This document shows positions 27,541 through 35,992 of a stretch of DNA of 64,000 nucleotides, one piece after another. Source of the DNA: Leptospira bouyouniensis (GTDB lineage: Bacteria; Spirochaetota; Leptospiria; Leptospirales; Leptospiraceae); assembly GCF_004769525.1 (NCBI RefSeq), contig NZ_RQFT01000008.1:186001-250000 (forward strand). The letters are read 5' to 3'. Position 1 is the stretch's first letter. Each line of letters begins with the position of its first letter. A model generated the notes under the pieces. It made no database searches, had not been told where the DNA came from, and saw only the letters and a list, made by a program, of their open reading frames with translations. Position numbers and translations under genes: made by a program.

Positions 27541-27693
27541 CTATTTGGACTGAACGCTAGGAGTTTCCATTCCTGGGTTTTCCGGAGTCCCCGGATGCAC
27601 AAAGGAAATGTACGCGAAGAAAAGTATGTTGAGTGCGAGTGTGACAAGGAAAGTCCAATAGCCACCCTTGTTGTAAAGGTCTGTGTTTTGCAT
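27541..27693 (-). CDS. Small membrane peptide at the head of the caa3 operon
   Basis: This 50-residue ORF runs from ATG at 27693 to TAG at 27541. It has a short polar N-terminus (MQNTDLYNKGGYW), one membrane helix (about 14-31, TFLVTLALNILFFAYISF) and a Pro-rich tail. A weak AGG-type ribosome site lies 7-9 bases upstream. It sits 17 bp before sco on the same strand. Small single-helix subunits are common in heme-copper oxidases, so it may be an accessory subunit or assembly factor. I know of no named match. Confidence 0.7.
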   Translation of the reverse strand: MQNTDLYNKGGYWTFLVTLALNILFFAYISFVHPGTPENPGMETPSVQSK

Positions 27694-27817
27694 AATCTTA
27701 CCTGATATAGTCTATACGAAAAACTGCTCTTTTTATCCAACAATTTTTAAAAGATGCAAGATTAATTTTATTTTCCCCAAACCCAGATCACAAAACCTGG
27801 AGGAAACAGACAGACGT
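27694..27817. promoter_or_regulatory. Divergent promoter region of the caa3 operon and ctaA-ctaB
   Basis: This 124-bp AT-rich gap separates the reverse-strand oxidase operon from the forward heme A genes. Both transcripts must start here. A GGAGGA ribosome site lies at 27799-27804 before ctaA. No single clear operator is visible. Confidence 0.5.
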
Positions 27818-28702
27818 ATGACACTCAAACGTTTTTACACCATCCTTTCCGTTATGATCCTAATCAATCTTCTCTATGGTCCACTGGTACGGGCCACAGA
27901 TTCGGGCCTTGCATGCCCGGATTGGCCATTATGTCATGGGAAGTTTGTGCCTGAGTTTACCTTTCAAATTTTTATGGAGGTTGGACATCGTTATTATTCA
28001 GGGATAATTGGGATCCTTGTAGGGATTGGGTTCGTTTGGATCATAAAAAATCCTGAAACAAGAAAATCTTTGGGAGTGGCAGCAACTTTATCCATATTGT
28101 TTCTCATTTCTCAAGTGATTCTCGGTGGTTTAACTGTTACAAAACTTCTCCATCCGACAACTGTTAACTTACATTTACTCAATGCCGTATTATTATTATC
28201 GGCGTGTATCACAATTCGTCTGTCATTATCAGAAGACTCTTCTTTATCCGAATTTCAATGGAACCAAACGGGAAAATATTATTTTGTAATCGTTCTAGTT
28301 TCCGTATTGTACCAATTATTCTTAGGTGGTAAAGTCAGTTCCCACTATGCAGGACTTGCTTGTCCCGATTTCCCAACTTGCCATGGTGAATGGTTTCCAC
28401 AGATGGTTGGAACGATACGATTCCATATGGAACACAGGCTATTTGGTTACCTCACTGCCCTACTTGTTTTATCTTTATCTGCCTATGCAATCCTTACCTT
28501 AAGAAACAAAAAGGTAAAACAATACTTAAAAATCGCATCATACTTAATCTCATTCCAAATCTTTTTGGGAGCGATGAATGTTTTGTACCATTTACCAAAA
28601 CTCATTACAGGCCTACATACATTGAACGGAGTTTTAGTATTTTTATTTTGTTATATGGCCGCTTTCTATCATTTCCGTACAAACAAACAAGAGGCACACT
28701 GA
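27818..28702 (+). CDS. ctaA: Heme A synthase (COX15/CtaA)
   Basis: CtaA oxidises the C8 methyl of heme O to make heme A for the oxidase. Eight membrane helices are predicted in 294 residues. The two halves repeat: [18 protein letters not shown] plus GHRYYSG, and [18 protein letters not shown] plus EHRLFGY. This gives paired Cys and His ligands of the internal heme sites, and both cysteine pairs are present. I chose the ATG at 27818 because it follows a GGAGGA site and begins the first helix. It overlaps ctaB by one base (TGATG). Confidence 0.93.
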   Translation: MTLKRFYTILSVMILINLLYGPLVRATDSGLACPDWPLCHGKFVPEFTFQIFMEVGHRYYSGIIGILVGIGFVWIIKNPETRKSLGVAATLSILFLISQVILGGLTVTKLLHPTTVNLHLLNAVLLLSACITIRLSLSEDSSLSEFQWNQTGKYYFVIVLVSVLYQLFLGGKVSSHYAGLACPDFPTCHGEWFPQMVGTIRFHMEHRLFGYLTALLVLSLSAYAILTLRNKKVKQYLKIASYLISFQIFLGAMNVLYHLPKLITGLHTLNGVLVFLFCYMAAFYHFRTNKQEAH

Positions 28703-29556
28703 TGTTCCGATTGTGGAACCAACTCACAAAACCTAGGGTAACAGTGCTCGTACTCGCGACAGTTATGCCTGGGATGTATCTCGGGACTAGTGGGTATCCC
28801 AGTTTGTATGCGATCTCCATCACATTATTTGGAACGTATTTAATGAGTTCAGCTTCTTTTATTCTCAACCAATACATTGAGAGAGAAAGAGATGCTGTGA
28901 TGTACAGAACCAAACAACGGCCAATCCCCGCCGGTGAAATTTCACCGCCGAAAGCATTGGCACTTGGAGTTATCGTTGCTATCCTTGCATTTGTTATCTT
29001 AACTTATTATATCAACTTATTAACAGCTGTTTGTGCTTTATCGGCACTACTTCTCTACGTTTTTTTATACACGATATGGTTAAAACCAAGAACAGAACAA
29101 AATATTGTGATTGGTGGAATCTCTGGTTGTATTGGTCCTCTCATCGGTTATGCTGCAATGGCGAATGCTCTTCCAGTCCAGGCTTGGATCATGTTCCTTA
29201 TGATTTTCCTTTGGACACCTGCACATTTTTGGGCCCTTGCCATCTTTTTAAAAGATGATTATGAATTTGCAGGGATTCCAATGATGCCTGTGGTTTCCGG
29301 GATCAAAAAAACCGTGAACCAAATTTTTCTATATGCCATTGCTTATTCTTTGTCTGTGATTGGATTTTATTTTGTTGATGATCGTATGGGGTATTTGTTT
29401 TTACTTTCTGCCATCGTCCTCACGATCCTCATCCTCAGTTTTGCTTACCGTTTAAAACTTTCTATGGACAAAGTGCTTGCGAAACGGTTTTTCTTTTTTA
29501 GTATTTTACACTTATTCCTTGTGAGCATTGCCATCGTCATCGATTCCAAAATTTAG
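28702..29556 (+). CDS. ctaB: Heme O synthase (protoheme IX farnesyltransferase)
   Basis: CtaB farnesylates heme B to heme O. The prenyltransferase motif is [19 protein letters not shown] (about 57-75), with the second acidic loop near [16 protein letters not shown]. Multiple UbiA-type helices fill the 284 residues. The start at 28702 overlaps the ctaA stop and begins with the conserved [13 protein letters not shown]. Longer upstream frames only shadow ctaA. Confidence 0.95.
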   Translation: MFRLWNQLTKPRVTVLVLATVMPGMYLGTSGYPSLYAISITLFGTYLMSSASFILNQYIERERDAVMYRTKQRPIPAGEISPPKALALGVIVAILAFVILTYYINLLTAVCALSALLLYVFLYTIWLKPRTEQNIVIGGISGCIGPLIGYAAMANALPVQAWIMFLMIFLWTPAHFWALAIFLKDDYEFAGIPMMPVVSGIKKTVNQIFLYAIAYSLSVIGFYFVDDRMGYLFLLSAIVLTILILSFAYRLKLSMDKVLAKRFFFFSILHLFLVSIAIVIDSKI

Positions 29557-29601
29557 GTTTTTTGATTGATTTGGGCTAAGGAATCTGTTTTCCTTTTGCC
29601 C

Positions 29602-30267
29602 ATGAGTGTACTATCGCGTTATTTTACAAAATCTGATTTAGATGAGATCAAATCGGCCGTCGGGGAAGCTGAGTCCAAAACGTCGGCTGAAATTGTCCCT
29701 TTTTTTGCAGAATCTTCCCATCACTACCGGGAATGGGCATGGTTTGGTGCTTTTTTAATGGGAGGCCTAACGGGGATTAGTTTTTATACAGCTCAAAATG
29801 TGTACGGACTTGTCTGGGGAAATGAATCTTTATTTGCAGTTCTCTCCGTATGGATTGGAGCCATTTTTGGACTTGGAATCTTTACATTATTTCCAAAACT
29901 GAGGATCCAACTTGTTCCGAGAAATGCCAGACAATACTTTGTCGAACTTAGGGCGAAAGAAGCGTTTTTAGAGGAGGAAGTCTTCCGAACCAAAAACCGA
30001 ACTGGTATTTTAATTTATATTTCACTCTTTGAACATTTTGTCAGAGTCTATCCGGATAAAGAAATTGCACGCGTGGTGCCTAAATCGGAATGGAATGAAG
30101 CAGTCAGGTTAATTGTCGATGGAATGAAGTCTGGCAAAAAAAAAGAAGGGATCGTAGCAAGCATCCTATTCTGCGGGGACTTACTCAAACAATACAATAT
30201 CCATGTTGAAAAGGATGATAAAAACGAGATCTCAAATGAAATTCGAGATGGTGGGAAATTGATGTGA
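29602..30267 (+). CDS. TPM-domain membrane protein
   Basis: The protein (221 residues from the ATG at 29602) starts with a TPM-type segment (FTKSDLDEIKSAVGEAESKTSAEIVPFF). Two membrane helices follow (about 45-60 and 75-95), then the rest of the domain. TPM (DUF477) proteins are linked to photosystem repair in plants and to membrane or phosphatase-like roles in bacteria. It pairs with the next gene, a secreted TPM protein, by a one-base stop/start overlap (TGATG), as such pairs often do. Confidence 0.8.
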   Translation: MSVLSRYFTKSDLDEIKSAVGEAESKTSAEIVPFFAESSHHYREWAWFGAFLMGGLTGISFYTAQNVYGLVWGNESLFAVLSVWIGAIFGLGIFTLFPKLRIQLVPRNARQYFVELRAKEAFLEEEVFRTKNRTGILIYISLFEHFVRVYPDKEIARVVPKSEWNEAVRLIVDGMKSGKKKEGIVASILFCGDLLKQYNIHVEKDDKNEISNEIRDGGKLM

Positions 30268-31193
30268 TGGAAATCAAATCATCAAAACAAGTTTCGAAAT
30301 CCTCTCACACTCAATCTATATTCTGTTTTCTTCTAGTTGCGGTGATCAGTGTACAATCTTCTCTTTCAGGATACCCTGTTCCTAAATTGGAAAGAAGGGT
30401 CATGGATCATGCGGGGATTTTATCTCAAAGTACGGTCGAACAAATTGAAGCAAATTTAAAACAATTTGAAGCAGAAACAAGTAACCAAATAGCTGTGTAT
30501 ACGACTCCTAGTTTGCATGATGAAACCATTGAAGATGTTGCAATAGAAATTTTCGATGAATGGAAATTAGGACAAAAATCTAAAAACAATGGCGTTTTGC
30601 TGATCATTGCACCTAACGAAAGAAAGATGAGAATTGCTGTTGGACGTGGATTAGAAGGTGCACTGACCGATATACAAGCAAAACAAATTATTCGTAACGA
30701 ACTTCGTCCTAGTTTTAAATCCGGTGATATGGATGGAGGAGTGACTGCTGGGGTAAACGCCATCATGGCGACGATACGCGGAGAATATGCTCCTTCCGAA
30801 GACGATGTACAAACCACAGGCCGAGATACCTTAGGAGATGTGATCCCTTCCGGAATTGTAGGTGGGATTTTCACATTTATTTCTTTGTTCATACCCTCCT
30901 TTGGTGGAGTCATCTTTACCATCATTGGCCTCATTGTCATCTTACCGCTCTTCACCTTTCTCTTTGGAGGCACCTTTGGACTCATTGCAGCCATCCTATT
31001 ATTTGTCATCATCATGTTCCTAAAACGGAAACTGGGACTTGGCCAGGGAGGCGGAGGCAGTGGATCAGATGGGGGTGGGTTTTATGGCGGCTGGTCTTCT
31101 GGAAGTGACTCTTGGTCTTCGAGTGATTCCAGTGATAGTTGGTCTGGAGGTGGTGGAGACTCTGCGGGTGGCGGATCATCTGGTGACTGGTAA
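30267..31193 (+). CDS. Secreted TPM-domain protein, YgcG-like
   Basis: A signal peptide (about 15-40) is followed by a TPM domain (PVPKLERRVMDHAGILSQSTVEQIEANLKQFE, then NNGVLLIIAPNERKMRIAVGRGLEG). Membrane helices (about 200-255) come next, then a Gly/Ser/Trp-rich tail (about 265-308). This order matches the YgcG family. The ATG at 30267 overlaps the preceding stop; a GTG at 30264 is an alternative. Confidence 0.85.
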   Translation: MEIKSSKQVSKSSHTQSIFCFLLVAVISVQSSLSGYPVPKLERRVMDHAGILSQSTVEQIEANLKQFEAETSNQIAVYTTPSLHDETIEDVAIEIFDEWKLGQKSKNNGVLLIIAPNERKMRIAVGRGLEGALTDIQAKQIIRNELRPSFKSGDMDGGVTAGVNAIMATIRGEYAPSEDDVQTTGRDTLGDVIPSGIVGGIFTFISLFIPSFGGVIFTIIGLIVILPLFTFLFGGTFGLIAAILLFVIIMFLKRKLGLGQGGGGSGSDGGGFYGGWSSGSDSWSSSDSSDSWSGGGGDSAGGGSSGDW

Positions 31194-31214
31194 TTGGATT
31201 CCCAATAAAACCAA

Positions 31215-31253
31215 CTGAAAAAGGAAACGATACTTATCTTCGTTTCCTTTCAG
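31215..31253. terminator. Hairpin after the TPM genes, possible terminator
   Basis: GGAAACGA pairs with TCGTTTCC (8 bp), extended by CTGAAA and TTTCAG with a two-base bulge. It lies 22 bp after the TPM stop. The forward tail is A-rich rather than T-rich, so it may act as an mRNA 3' stabiliser. It could serve both strands. Confidence 0.5.
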
Positions 31254-31421
31254 ATAAAAAGGTATTTCTATCTTTCATATGTGTGTGTGAATATTTCCGA
31301 TTTTACTATTTCGCTAGTTTGAATTGAAATGCAAATGAGATAACGAAATCAATTGAAGGCTTTTGTTTTGGAGCAGAGTAAAATAGGAAGAAAGATTTTA
31401 CACTAAATCAATTGCCTTTGT

Positions 31422-33506
31422 TTATACAACTTCAATGACAATTAATGTGGAATCGTCTTTCCAACTGATTTTATTCATTTTTTGGAATAACATCGTTTGC
31501 ACGGAAGGAATGATTTCTTGAAACGATAATTCGTTTGTACTTCGGATCACAGACAATAATTCATCCCACGCTTGCATTCCATCTTCTTCATTCAATTCTT
31601 CGAATAGTCCGTCAGTAAAAAGAAAAATTCGATCACCCGATTCTACTTTGGTTTCAAAGATCCCATATCGATAGTGTTCCAGTATCCCAATGATTGGCCC
31701 TGTATTTTCTAAAATAGTTGGCTCACTATTTTTTTTCATTATGATTTGATTTTGCACACCACCACCCGCATAACGGAGTATATTTTGATGAAAATCAAAA
31801 TCCATAACAAGTGCAGGAAAATAGATCTGTAAATCAGCATTTTTATCATAAAAATGTTGGTTCATATAAAACAAAAGATCATTTGGCCGCATTGCCACTG
31901 CAGAAACCCTTTCAAATTCTGATTGGATCATCATGGAATACAAAGCTGCTTGCAAACCGTGACCAGTTGCATCTCCCAAAAAGAATCGATAATAAAAGTC
32001 TTGGATCCTTTTGACAAAAAAGATATCACCACCGACATCAGCAGTTGGTTTGTATAAAATATCCACATTTAAATATGGTTCCATTTCAGGAACTTTGGTT
32101 ACACTTTGGATAATAGACTTCGCAAGTTTCATATCCTTTGTGATTTGATCCAATTTACTTTGAAGTTCGATTGTTTTTTCTTTGACCCTTGTTTCGAGTC
32201 GTTCATTTAAAATCGTAATTTGATTTTGAACTTTTTGAAGGGTTTGGTTTTTTTCAGAGAGTTCAATGGCAAGATTTTCTGCTTCCACAAACCCTTTCGA
32301 GAAATTTCGTGCGATGTAAATTGATTGCACAAAAAACATCATAAAGATTCCGAAATGAATGGTCAGTGGAGAATTGATGATGAGGTTATTGACTAGGATA
32401 TCGTTTACAAAACTTGCCACAAAAACAACAAAACTGATAAGAAATATTATTGAATCAGCTTGGACATCACGAATTGCTCTTATCAAAACTACCAGTGTAT
32501 ATAAAGCACCAAAAAGTGTAAAAATCTGGAATGGGACCATCAAATATGTGTAAAACGATGATCTAGTCACAAGTACGATAAAGCAGGAAGCATACCCGAC
32601 ATATTTAAGTAATTCATAAACCCTTCTGGAAAAATATGGTTTAAATAACAGAAACACATACCTTGCAAAAATGGGTGTGATAAAGAAAAAACTTAGGTAA
32701 CTGAGTTTTAAGTGGAGCTCCCAAGGAAGATTTGGATACAATTGCACCAGATATTTGTTTCCAGTAATGAACACTCGTAATGCGACAAAAATACAAGTCA
32801 GAGCAAACCAATAGGTAAATGGATCTTTTTTACGATTCCAATAGAGGAATATATGATACAATCCCATAAAAAGAATACTTCCAACAAGTAACATATCTCG
32901 GAGGATTTGAAATTCATATTGTTTATGGATATCAGAGGTTCGACCCAAGGTGATCAATTGAGCAGGTCCACCTTTTCTATGATGGTAGTTGGATATTTGT
33001 AATAAAAAGTTAGTTTGATTTTCCTTTGGTATAAAATCGATGATTTGAGGTCGGTATTCTGGGATTCCCGTTTGGTAGGAAGCCGAAACAACTCCATTGG
33101 ATGAAAGTTTTTCACCATCAACAAATAACGAATAGGCGGATTCCATCTCAGGTACTTTGATTGAAAGTGGAATCCCTTTTAATCCATGGTTCAACTCTAA
33201 ATGAAAGGTTGCATATCCATCTCCTGCTAAAAAACCTTTGTCCAAAAAGGATTTTGTCCATATTCCTGGAAATTTGAAGTAATGTGGTTCCCGGATGGAT
33301 TTGATTTCAGGCAATTCTGAGGGTGTGAACAAAAGACCTGGGTAATATTCCCAATCACCAGATAATTGAATCACATGATTGGATATTTTTAGGTAGTTAA
33401 CGGCGATTAATTGACCCTTCTCGGCAACAGGAGGTACTTCTGTCACAGAACATGACAAAAGTACCATACTCCAAAGGAATGTAATCCAACGGAGATTTAG
33501 TGTCAC
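31422..33506 (-). CDS. 7TMR-DISM receptor with SpoIIE-type PP2C phosphatase domain
   Basis: From the chosen GTG at 33506 the signal peptide ends in VLLSC (Cys19), which fits a lipoprotein. The order is: a 7TMR-DISM extracellular domain (about 40-200, LSGDWEYYPG), seven membrane helices (about 205-420), a coiled coil (about 425-470) and a PP2C/SpoIIE domain (about 480-694). The phosphatase motifs are GGDIFF, LGDATGHGLQAALYS and WKDDSTLIV. GAGGG lies 4 bases before the GTG. The longer ATG form would overlap the citrate synthase gene and spoil the signal. It probably dephosphorylates a STAS protein, and one is encoded two genes upstream. Confidence 0.88.
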   Translation of the reverse strand: MTLNLRWITFLWSMVLLSCSVTEVPPVAEKGQLIAVNYLKISNHVIQLSGDWEYYPGLLFTPSELPEIKSIREPHYFKFPGIWTKSFLDKGFLAGDGYATFHLELNHGLKGIPLSIKVPEMESAYSLFVDGEKLSSNGVVSASYQTGIPEYRPQIIDFIPKENQTNFLLQISNYHHRKGGPAQLITLGRTSDIHKQYEFQILRDMLLVGSILFMGLYHIFLYWNRKKDPFTYWFALTCIFVALRVFITGNKYLVQLYPNLPWELHLKLSYLSFFFITPIFARYVFLLFKPYFSRRVYELLKYVGYASCFIVLVTRSSFYTYLMVPFQIFTLFGALYTLVVLIRAIRDVQADSIIFLISFVVFVASFVNDILVNNLIINSPLTIHFGIFMMFFVQSIYIARNFSKGFVEAENLAIELSEKNQTLQKVQNQITILNERLETRVKEKTIELQSKLDQITKDMKLAKSIIQSVTKVPEMEPYLNVDILYKPTADVGGDIFFVKRIQDFYYRFFLGDATGHGLQAALYSMMIQSEFERVSAVAMRPNDLLFYMNQHFYDKNADLQIYFPALVMDFDFHQNILRYAGGGVQNQIIMKKNSEPTILENTGPIIGILEHYRYGIFETKVESGDRIFLFTDGLFEELNEEDGMQAWDELLSVIRSTNELSFQEIIPSVQTMLFQKMNKISWKDDSTLIVIEVV

Positions 33507-33522
33507 GAGTCCCTCGTTTCCT

Positions 33523-34803
33523 CTAGAGACGGTTAGCGATTGGAATGTATTTTCTTTGATTTTCGCCCACATATATTTGTTTTGGACGAACTTTTGAGAA
33601 ATCTCCCTTCATCCTTTGTTCTCTCCAATGGGCAAGCCAACCAGGAAGTCTTCCAATCACTTGCATGACCGAAAACATATTTTTGGGAATTCCTAACGTA
33701 TGGAAAACAAGTCCGGAATAGTACTCTAAATTCGGGTACAATAGATTTTCCATAAAGTAAGAATCATTCCAAACAACTTCATCAATTTGGAGAGCGATGT
33801 CTTCCACGGCACTGAGCTTTCGATTTTTATAGAAGTCTTTGATGATTTCTCGCGCGACTTGGGCTCTTGGACTTACCACGTCATATGCCTTTTGCCCAAA
33901 TCCGTTGGTTCGGATGGTGAGCCCTCCACGTTTGAAACGTTCGAAATAATCTTTTACAGGTGTTTTTGTTTTGATGATGTCTTCGATGAGGCCAATCGCA
34001 GCTGTGGGTCTACCACCTTCTCGTGCGCCCCATTGTGCCATGATCCCCGCAGAAATGGATGCAAACAAATTCGCTTGGGTAGAACCTACAACTTGTACAG
34101 CTGTATTGGATACATTTTGTTCGTGGTCTGCATGTAGGATCCACATTTGGTTTAGGATACGATCAAACTCTTCAGGGACAACATAGTTGTCCGCAGGAAG
34201 TTTATGCATCATATACAAAAAATTCGTGCAGTAAGGATTTTTGTCGAGAGGGTAAACGAAAGGATGGCCTACTGCATGTTTATAAGTGAAAGCAGCGATG
34301 GTGCGAATTTTTGCGAGTAATCTTGCAATTAAGTCTACGCCCATATCCAACTTTTCTTCATACTCTTCTAAATAATAACTAGATAGTGATGTAACCATCA
34401 CTGATAAAACTGCAAGTGGATTTGCCACACCAGGGAAACCATCAAAAAGATTTAACATATCTTCGTGGATCATAGAGTGTTTTGAGAGGCGACTCGAGAA
34501 ATCACTTAACTCTTGTTTTGTGGGAAGATTACCATAAATTAATAAAAATGATGTTTCAACAAAAGTAGATTGGTAAGCCAATTCTTTTAGGTCATAACCA
34601 CGATACGTAAGTTCTCCTTTTTCAGGATCTCTTCTGGAAACTTTTGATAAACCTAGGGCAGTATTAAATAAACCAGGGTCAACTGTTACAAGCCCTGTTT
34701 TGCGGTAAAAATCAGTAAGGTCGATACCTTCTTTTCCATCCGTACCAGTGATGACAGGAAGTTTGTATGTTTTACCTTTGATGTGGATTTCCACTTCACT
34801 CAT
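33523..34803 (-). CDS. gltA: Citrate synthase homologue lacking the catalytic residues
   Basis: The full-length fold (426 residues) aligns with type II citrate synthase throughout, including ILHADHEQN, LYPNLEYYSG and the C-terminal RLPGWLAHWREQ. By alignment from memory with the E. coli enzyme, the three catalytic residues are replaced: His264 (GPAHGG) is Glu262 (GAREGG), His305 (GFGHR) is Gln304 (GFGQK) and Asp362 (NVDFYSG) is Glu360 (NLEYYSG). I checked the first two in the nucleotide sequence. It may be a non-catalytic regulator or use altered chemistry. It lies between a STAS gene and a SpoIIE receptor. A GAGAGG site is 7 bases before the ATG. Confidence 0.88.
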   Translation of the reverse strand: MSEVEIHIKGKTYKLPVITGTDGKEGIDLTDFYRKTGLVTVDPGLFNTALGLSKVSRRDPEKGELTYRGYDLKELAYQSTFVETSFLLIYGNLPTKQELSDFSSRLSKHSMIHEDMLNLFDGFPGVANPLAVLSVMVTSLSSYYLEEYEEKLDMGVDLIARLLAKIRTIAAFTYKHAVGHPFVYPLDKNPYCTNFLYMMHKLPADNYVVPEEFDRILNQMWILHADHEQNVSNTAVQVVGSTQANLFASISAGIMAQWGAREGGRPTAAIGLIEDIIKTKTPVKDYFERFKRGGLTIRTNGFGQKAYDVVSPRAQVAREIIKDFYKNRKLSAVEDIALQIDEVVWNDSYFMENLLYPNLEYYSGLVFHTLGIPKNMFSVMQVIGRLPGWLAHWREQRMKGDFSKVRPKQIYVGENQRKYIPIANRL

Positions 34804-34859
34804 GAAAAGACCTCTCTACCTCCTATCTTAGCAAACGTAAGTTAGGAATCTAGAAGAAT

Positions 34860-35207
34860 TTACACTTGGGCGAGTGCAGAATGAAGAGAATCGTGAATCA
34901 GAACAAAATCAGTCAGTCCAACAATATCCATCACTTTGCGAAAGTGAGTGTTGAGTCCGGCAAATTCAATTTTGCCTTGGTTCTCAGATGATTTTGTGAT
35001 GAGGCTGATCAGGGTGGCAATGCCTGCTGAGTTGATGTACGATGTTTCTGAAAAGTTGAGGATCACACGTGACCGTTTGTCCCCAGGAATTGATTCGTAG
35101 GATTGTACTATTTCTTCTTCCGCTTCGGATGTGATTTCGCCAGAAATATGGATCACAGGGAGGTTTCCCCCATTCTCAAATCCCAATCGAATCTTAAACT
35201 CTTCCAT
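34860..35207 (-). CDS. STAS-domain anti-sigma factor antagonist
   Basis: This protein of 115 residues has the SpoIIAA fold with the phospho-serine motif YINSAGIATLISL. I chose the ATG at 35207 because GGAGG lies 6 bases upstream; another ATG directly precedes it at 35210. It is in a reverse-strand run with a zinc-ribbon protein before it and the citrate synthase homologue and a SpoIIE receptor after it, a natural phosphatase partner. Confidence 0.88.
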   Translation of the reverse strand: MEEFKIRLGFENGGNLPVIHISGEITSEAEEEIVQSYESIPGDKRSRVILNFSETSYINSAGIATLISLITKSSENQGKIEFAGLNTHFRKVMDIVGLTDFVLIHDSLHSALAQV

Positions 35208-35252
35208 CATTAGCCTCCAGGGAATTCCACCAAGAAGGCGGGTCAACAAAAA

Positions 35253-35474
35253 TTAGGATTTCGATTTTCTTTCTTCTTTTGTGAATCGGCCAAAGGGTTG
35301 TTTGCATTTTTTGCAGACATAGTAGATATCAATTGGTGTAGCAGATATCCCGACAAGCCCCATGGCAATCATCCCCCAAGTAGAGTATTTGACAACCTTA
35401 CGGGCGTTCTCATCTTCCCTTGTGGTTCCACAATCACAAGTGGGTCGGTCAGCTTTTTTAATGATTTGGTTCAT
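35253..35474 (-). CDS. Small zinc-ribbon membrane protein
   Basis: This protein of 73 residues carries CDCG near the N-terminus and CKKC near the C-terminus, which can form a zinc ribbon. A hydrophobic stretch lies between them (GMIAMGLVGISATPIDIYYV). The function is unknown. It is 45 bp upstream of the STAS start and follows a perfect inverted repeat. Confidence 0.65.
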   Translation of the reverse strand: MNQIIKKADRPTCDCGTTREDENARKVVKYSTWGMIAMGLVGISATPIDIYYVCKKCKQPFGRFTKEERKSKS

Positions 35475-35484
35475 AAAGGAAGGG

Positions 35485-35515
35485 TTTCGGTTCCGCCAAA
35501 AAAACGGAACCGAAA
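35485..35515. repeat. Perfect 11-bp inverted repeat between cytochrome c and the zinc-ribbon gene
   Basis: TTTCGGTTCCG (35485-35495) and CGGAACCGAAA (35505-35515) are exact reverse complements with a 9-base loop. On the reverse strand it lies 9 bp after the cytochrome c stop and 10 bp before the next ATG. There is no T-tail; the T-run is in the loop. It may be a processing or stabilising hairpin, or a weak terminator. Confidence 0.65.
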
Positions 35516-35524
35516 TTAGGCAAT

Positions 35525-35929
35525 TTAATTTTTAGAAAGGTGTTCTACGTATTTAGCAAGGATTTTGATGTTATCATCACCTAAATGGCCATAAGCTACC
35601 ATTGGAGATCCTTTGATTCCTTCTTTCAAAGTTTTAGTGATTCCAGCAATTGTGTTTCCATTTTTCCACTCAGATGCAGGGGATTTGTAGTTACGTGGTT
35701 TTGGGTTGAGTGCAGCCGCTGCAGCTCCGTCACCAGCTCCTTTTTCACCATGACAAGAAGAACAATTTTGGAGGTATAATTCTTCTCCCTTGACTAAGTC
35801 AGGGTCGGCACTTGCACTAGATTCTTGCACTGCAGGTGCTTCTTCTTTTGGTTTGGAGTCGCCACAAGCCACCATCACAAATGCGAAGGAGACAGCGAGT
35901 AGAGAGACTAATACTTTTTTTGAGTTCAT
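35525..35929 (-). CDS. c-type cytochrome lipoprotein
   Basis: The signal peptide ends in VMVAC (Cys22), so the protein is lipid-anchored. A class I cytochrome c domain follows an acidic/Ala linker. Heme motif C56-S-S-C59-H60 is present and the distal Met is in GSPMVAYG. At 134 residues it carries a single heme. It likely shuttles electrons at the membrane, for example to the caa3 oxidase, although the oxidase genes are 8 kb away. Confidence 0.9.
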   Translation of the reverse strand: MNSKKVLVSLLAVSFAFVMVACGDSKPKEEAPAVQESSASADPDLVKGEELYLQNCSSCHGEKGAGDGAAAAALNPKPRNYKSPASEWKNGNTIAGITKTLKEGIKGSPMVAYGHLGDDNIKILAKYVEHLSKN

Positions 35930-35992
35930 TTCTTACTCCGAGATAAGGATGACTCCAGTCTCCTATGCTTCTTGTCTTTTGAAAAGAAGAAT

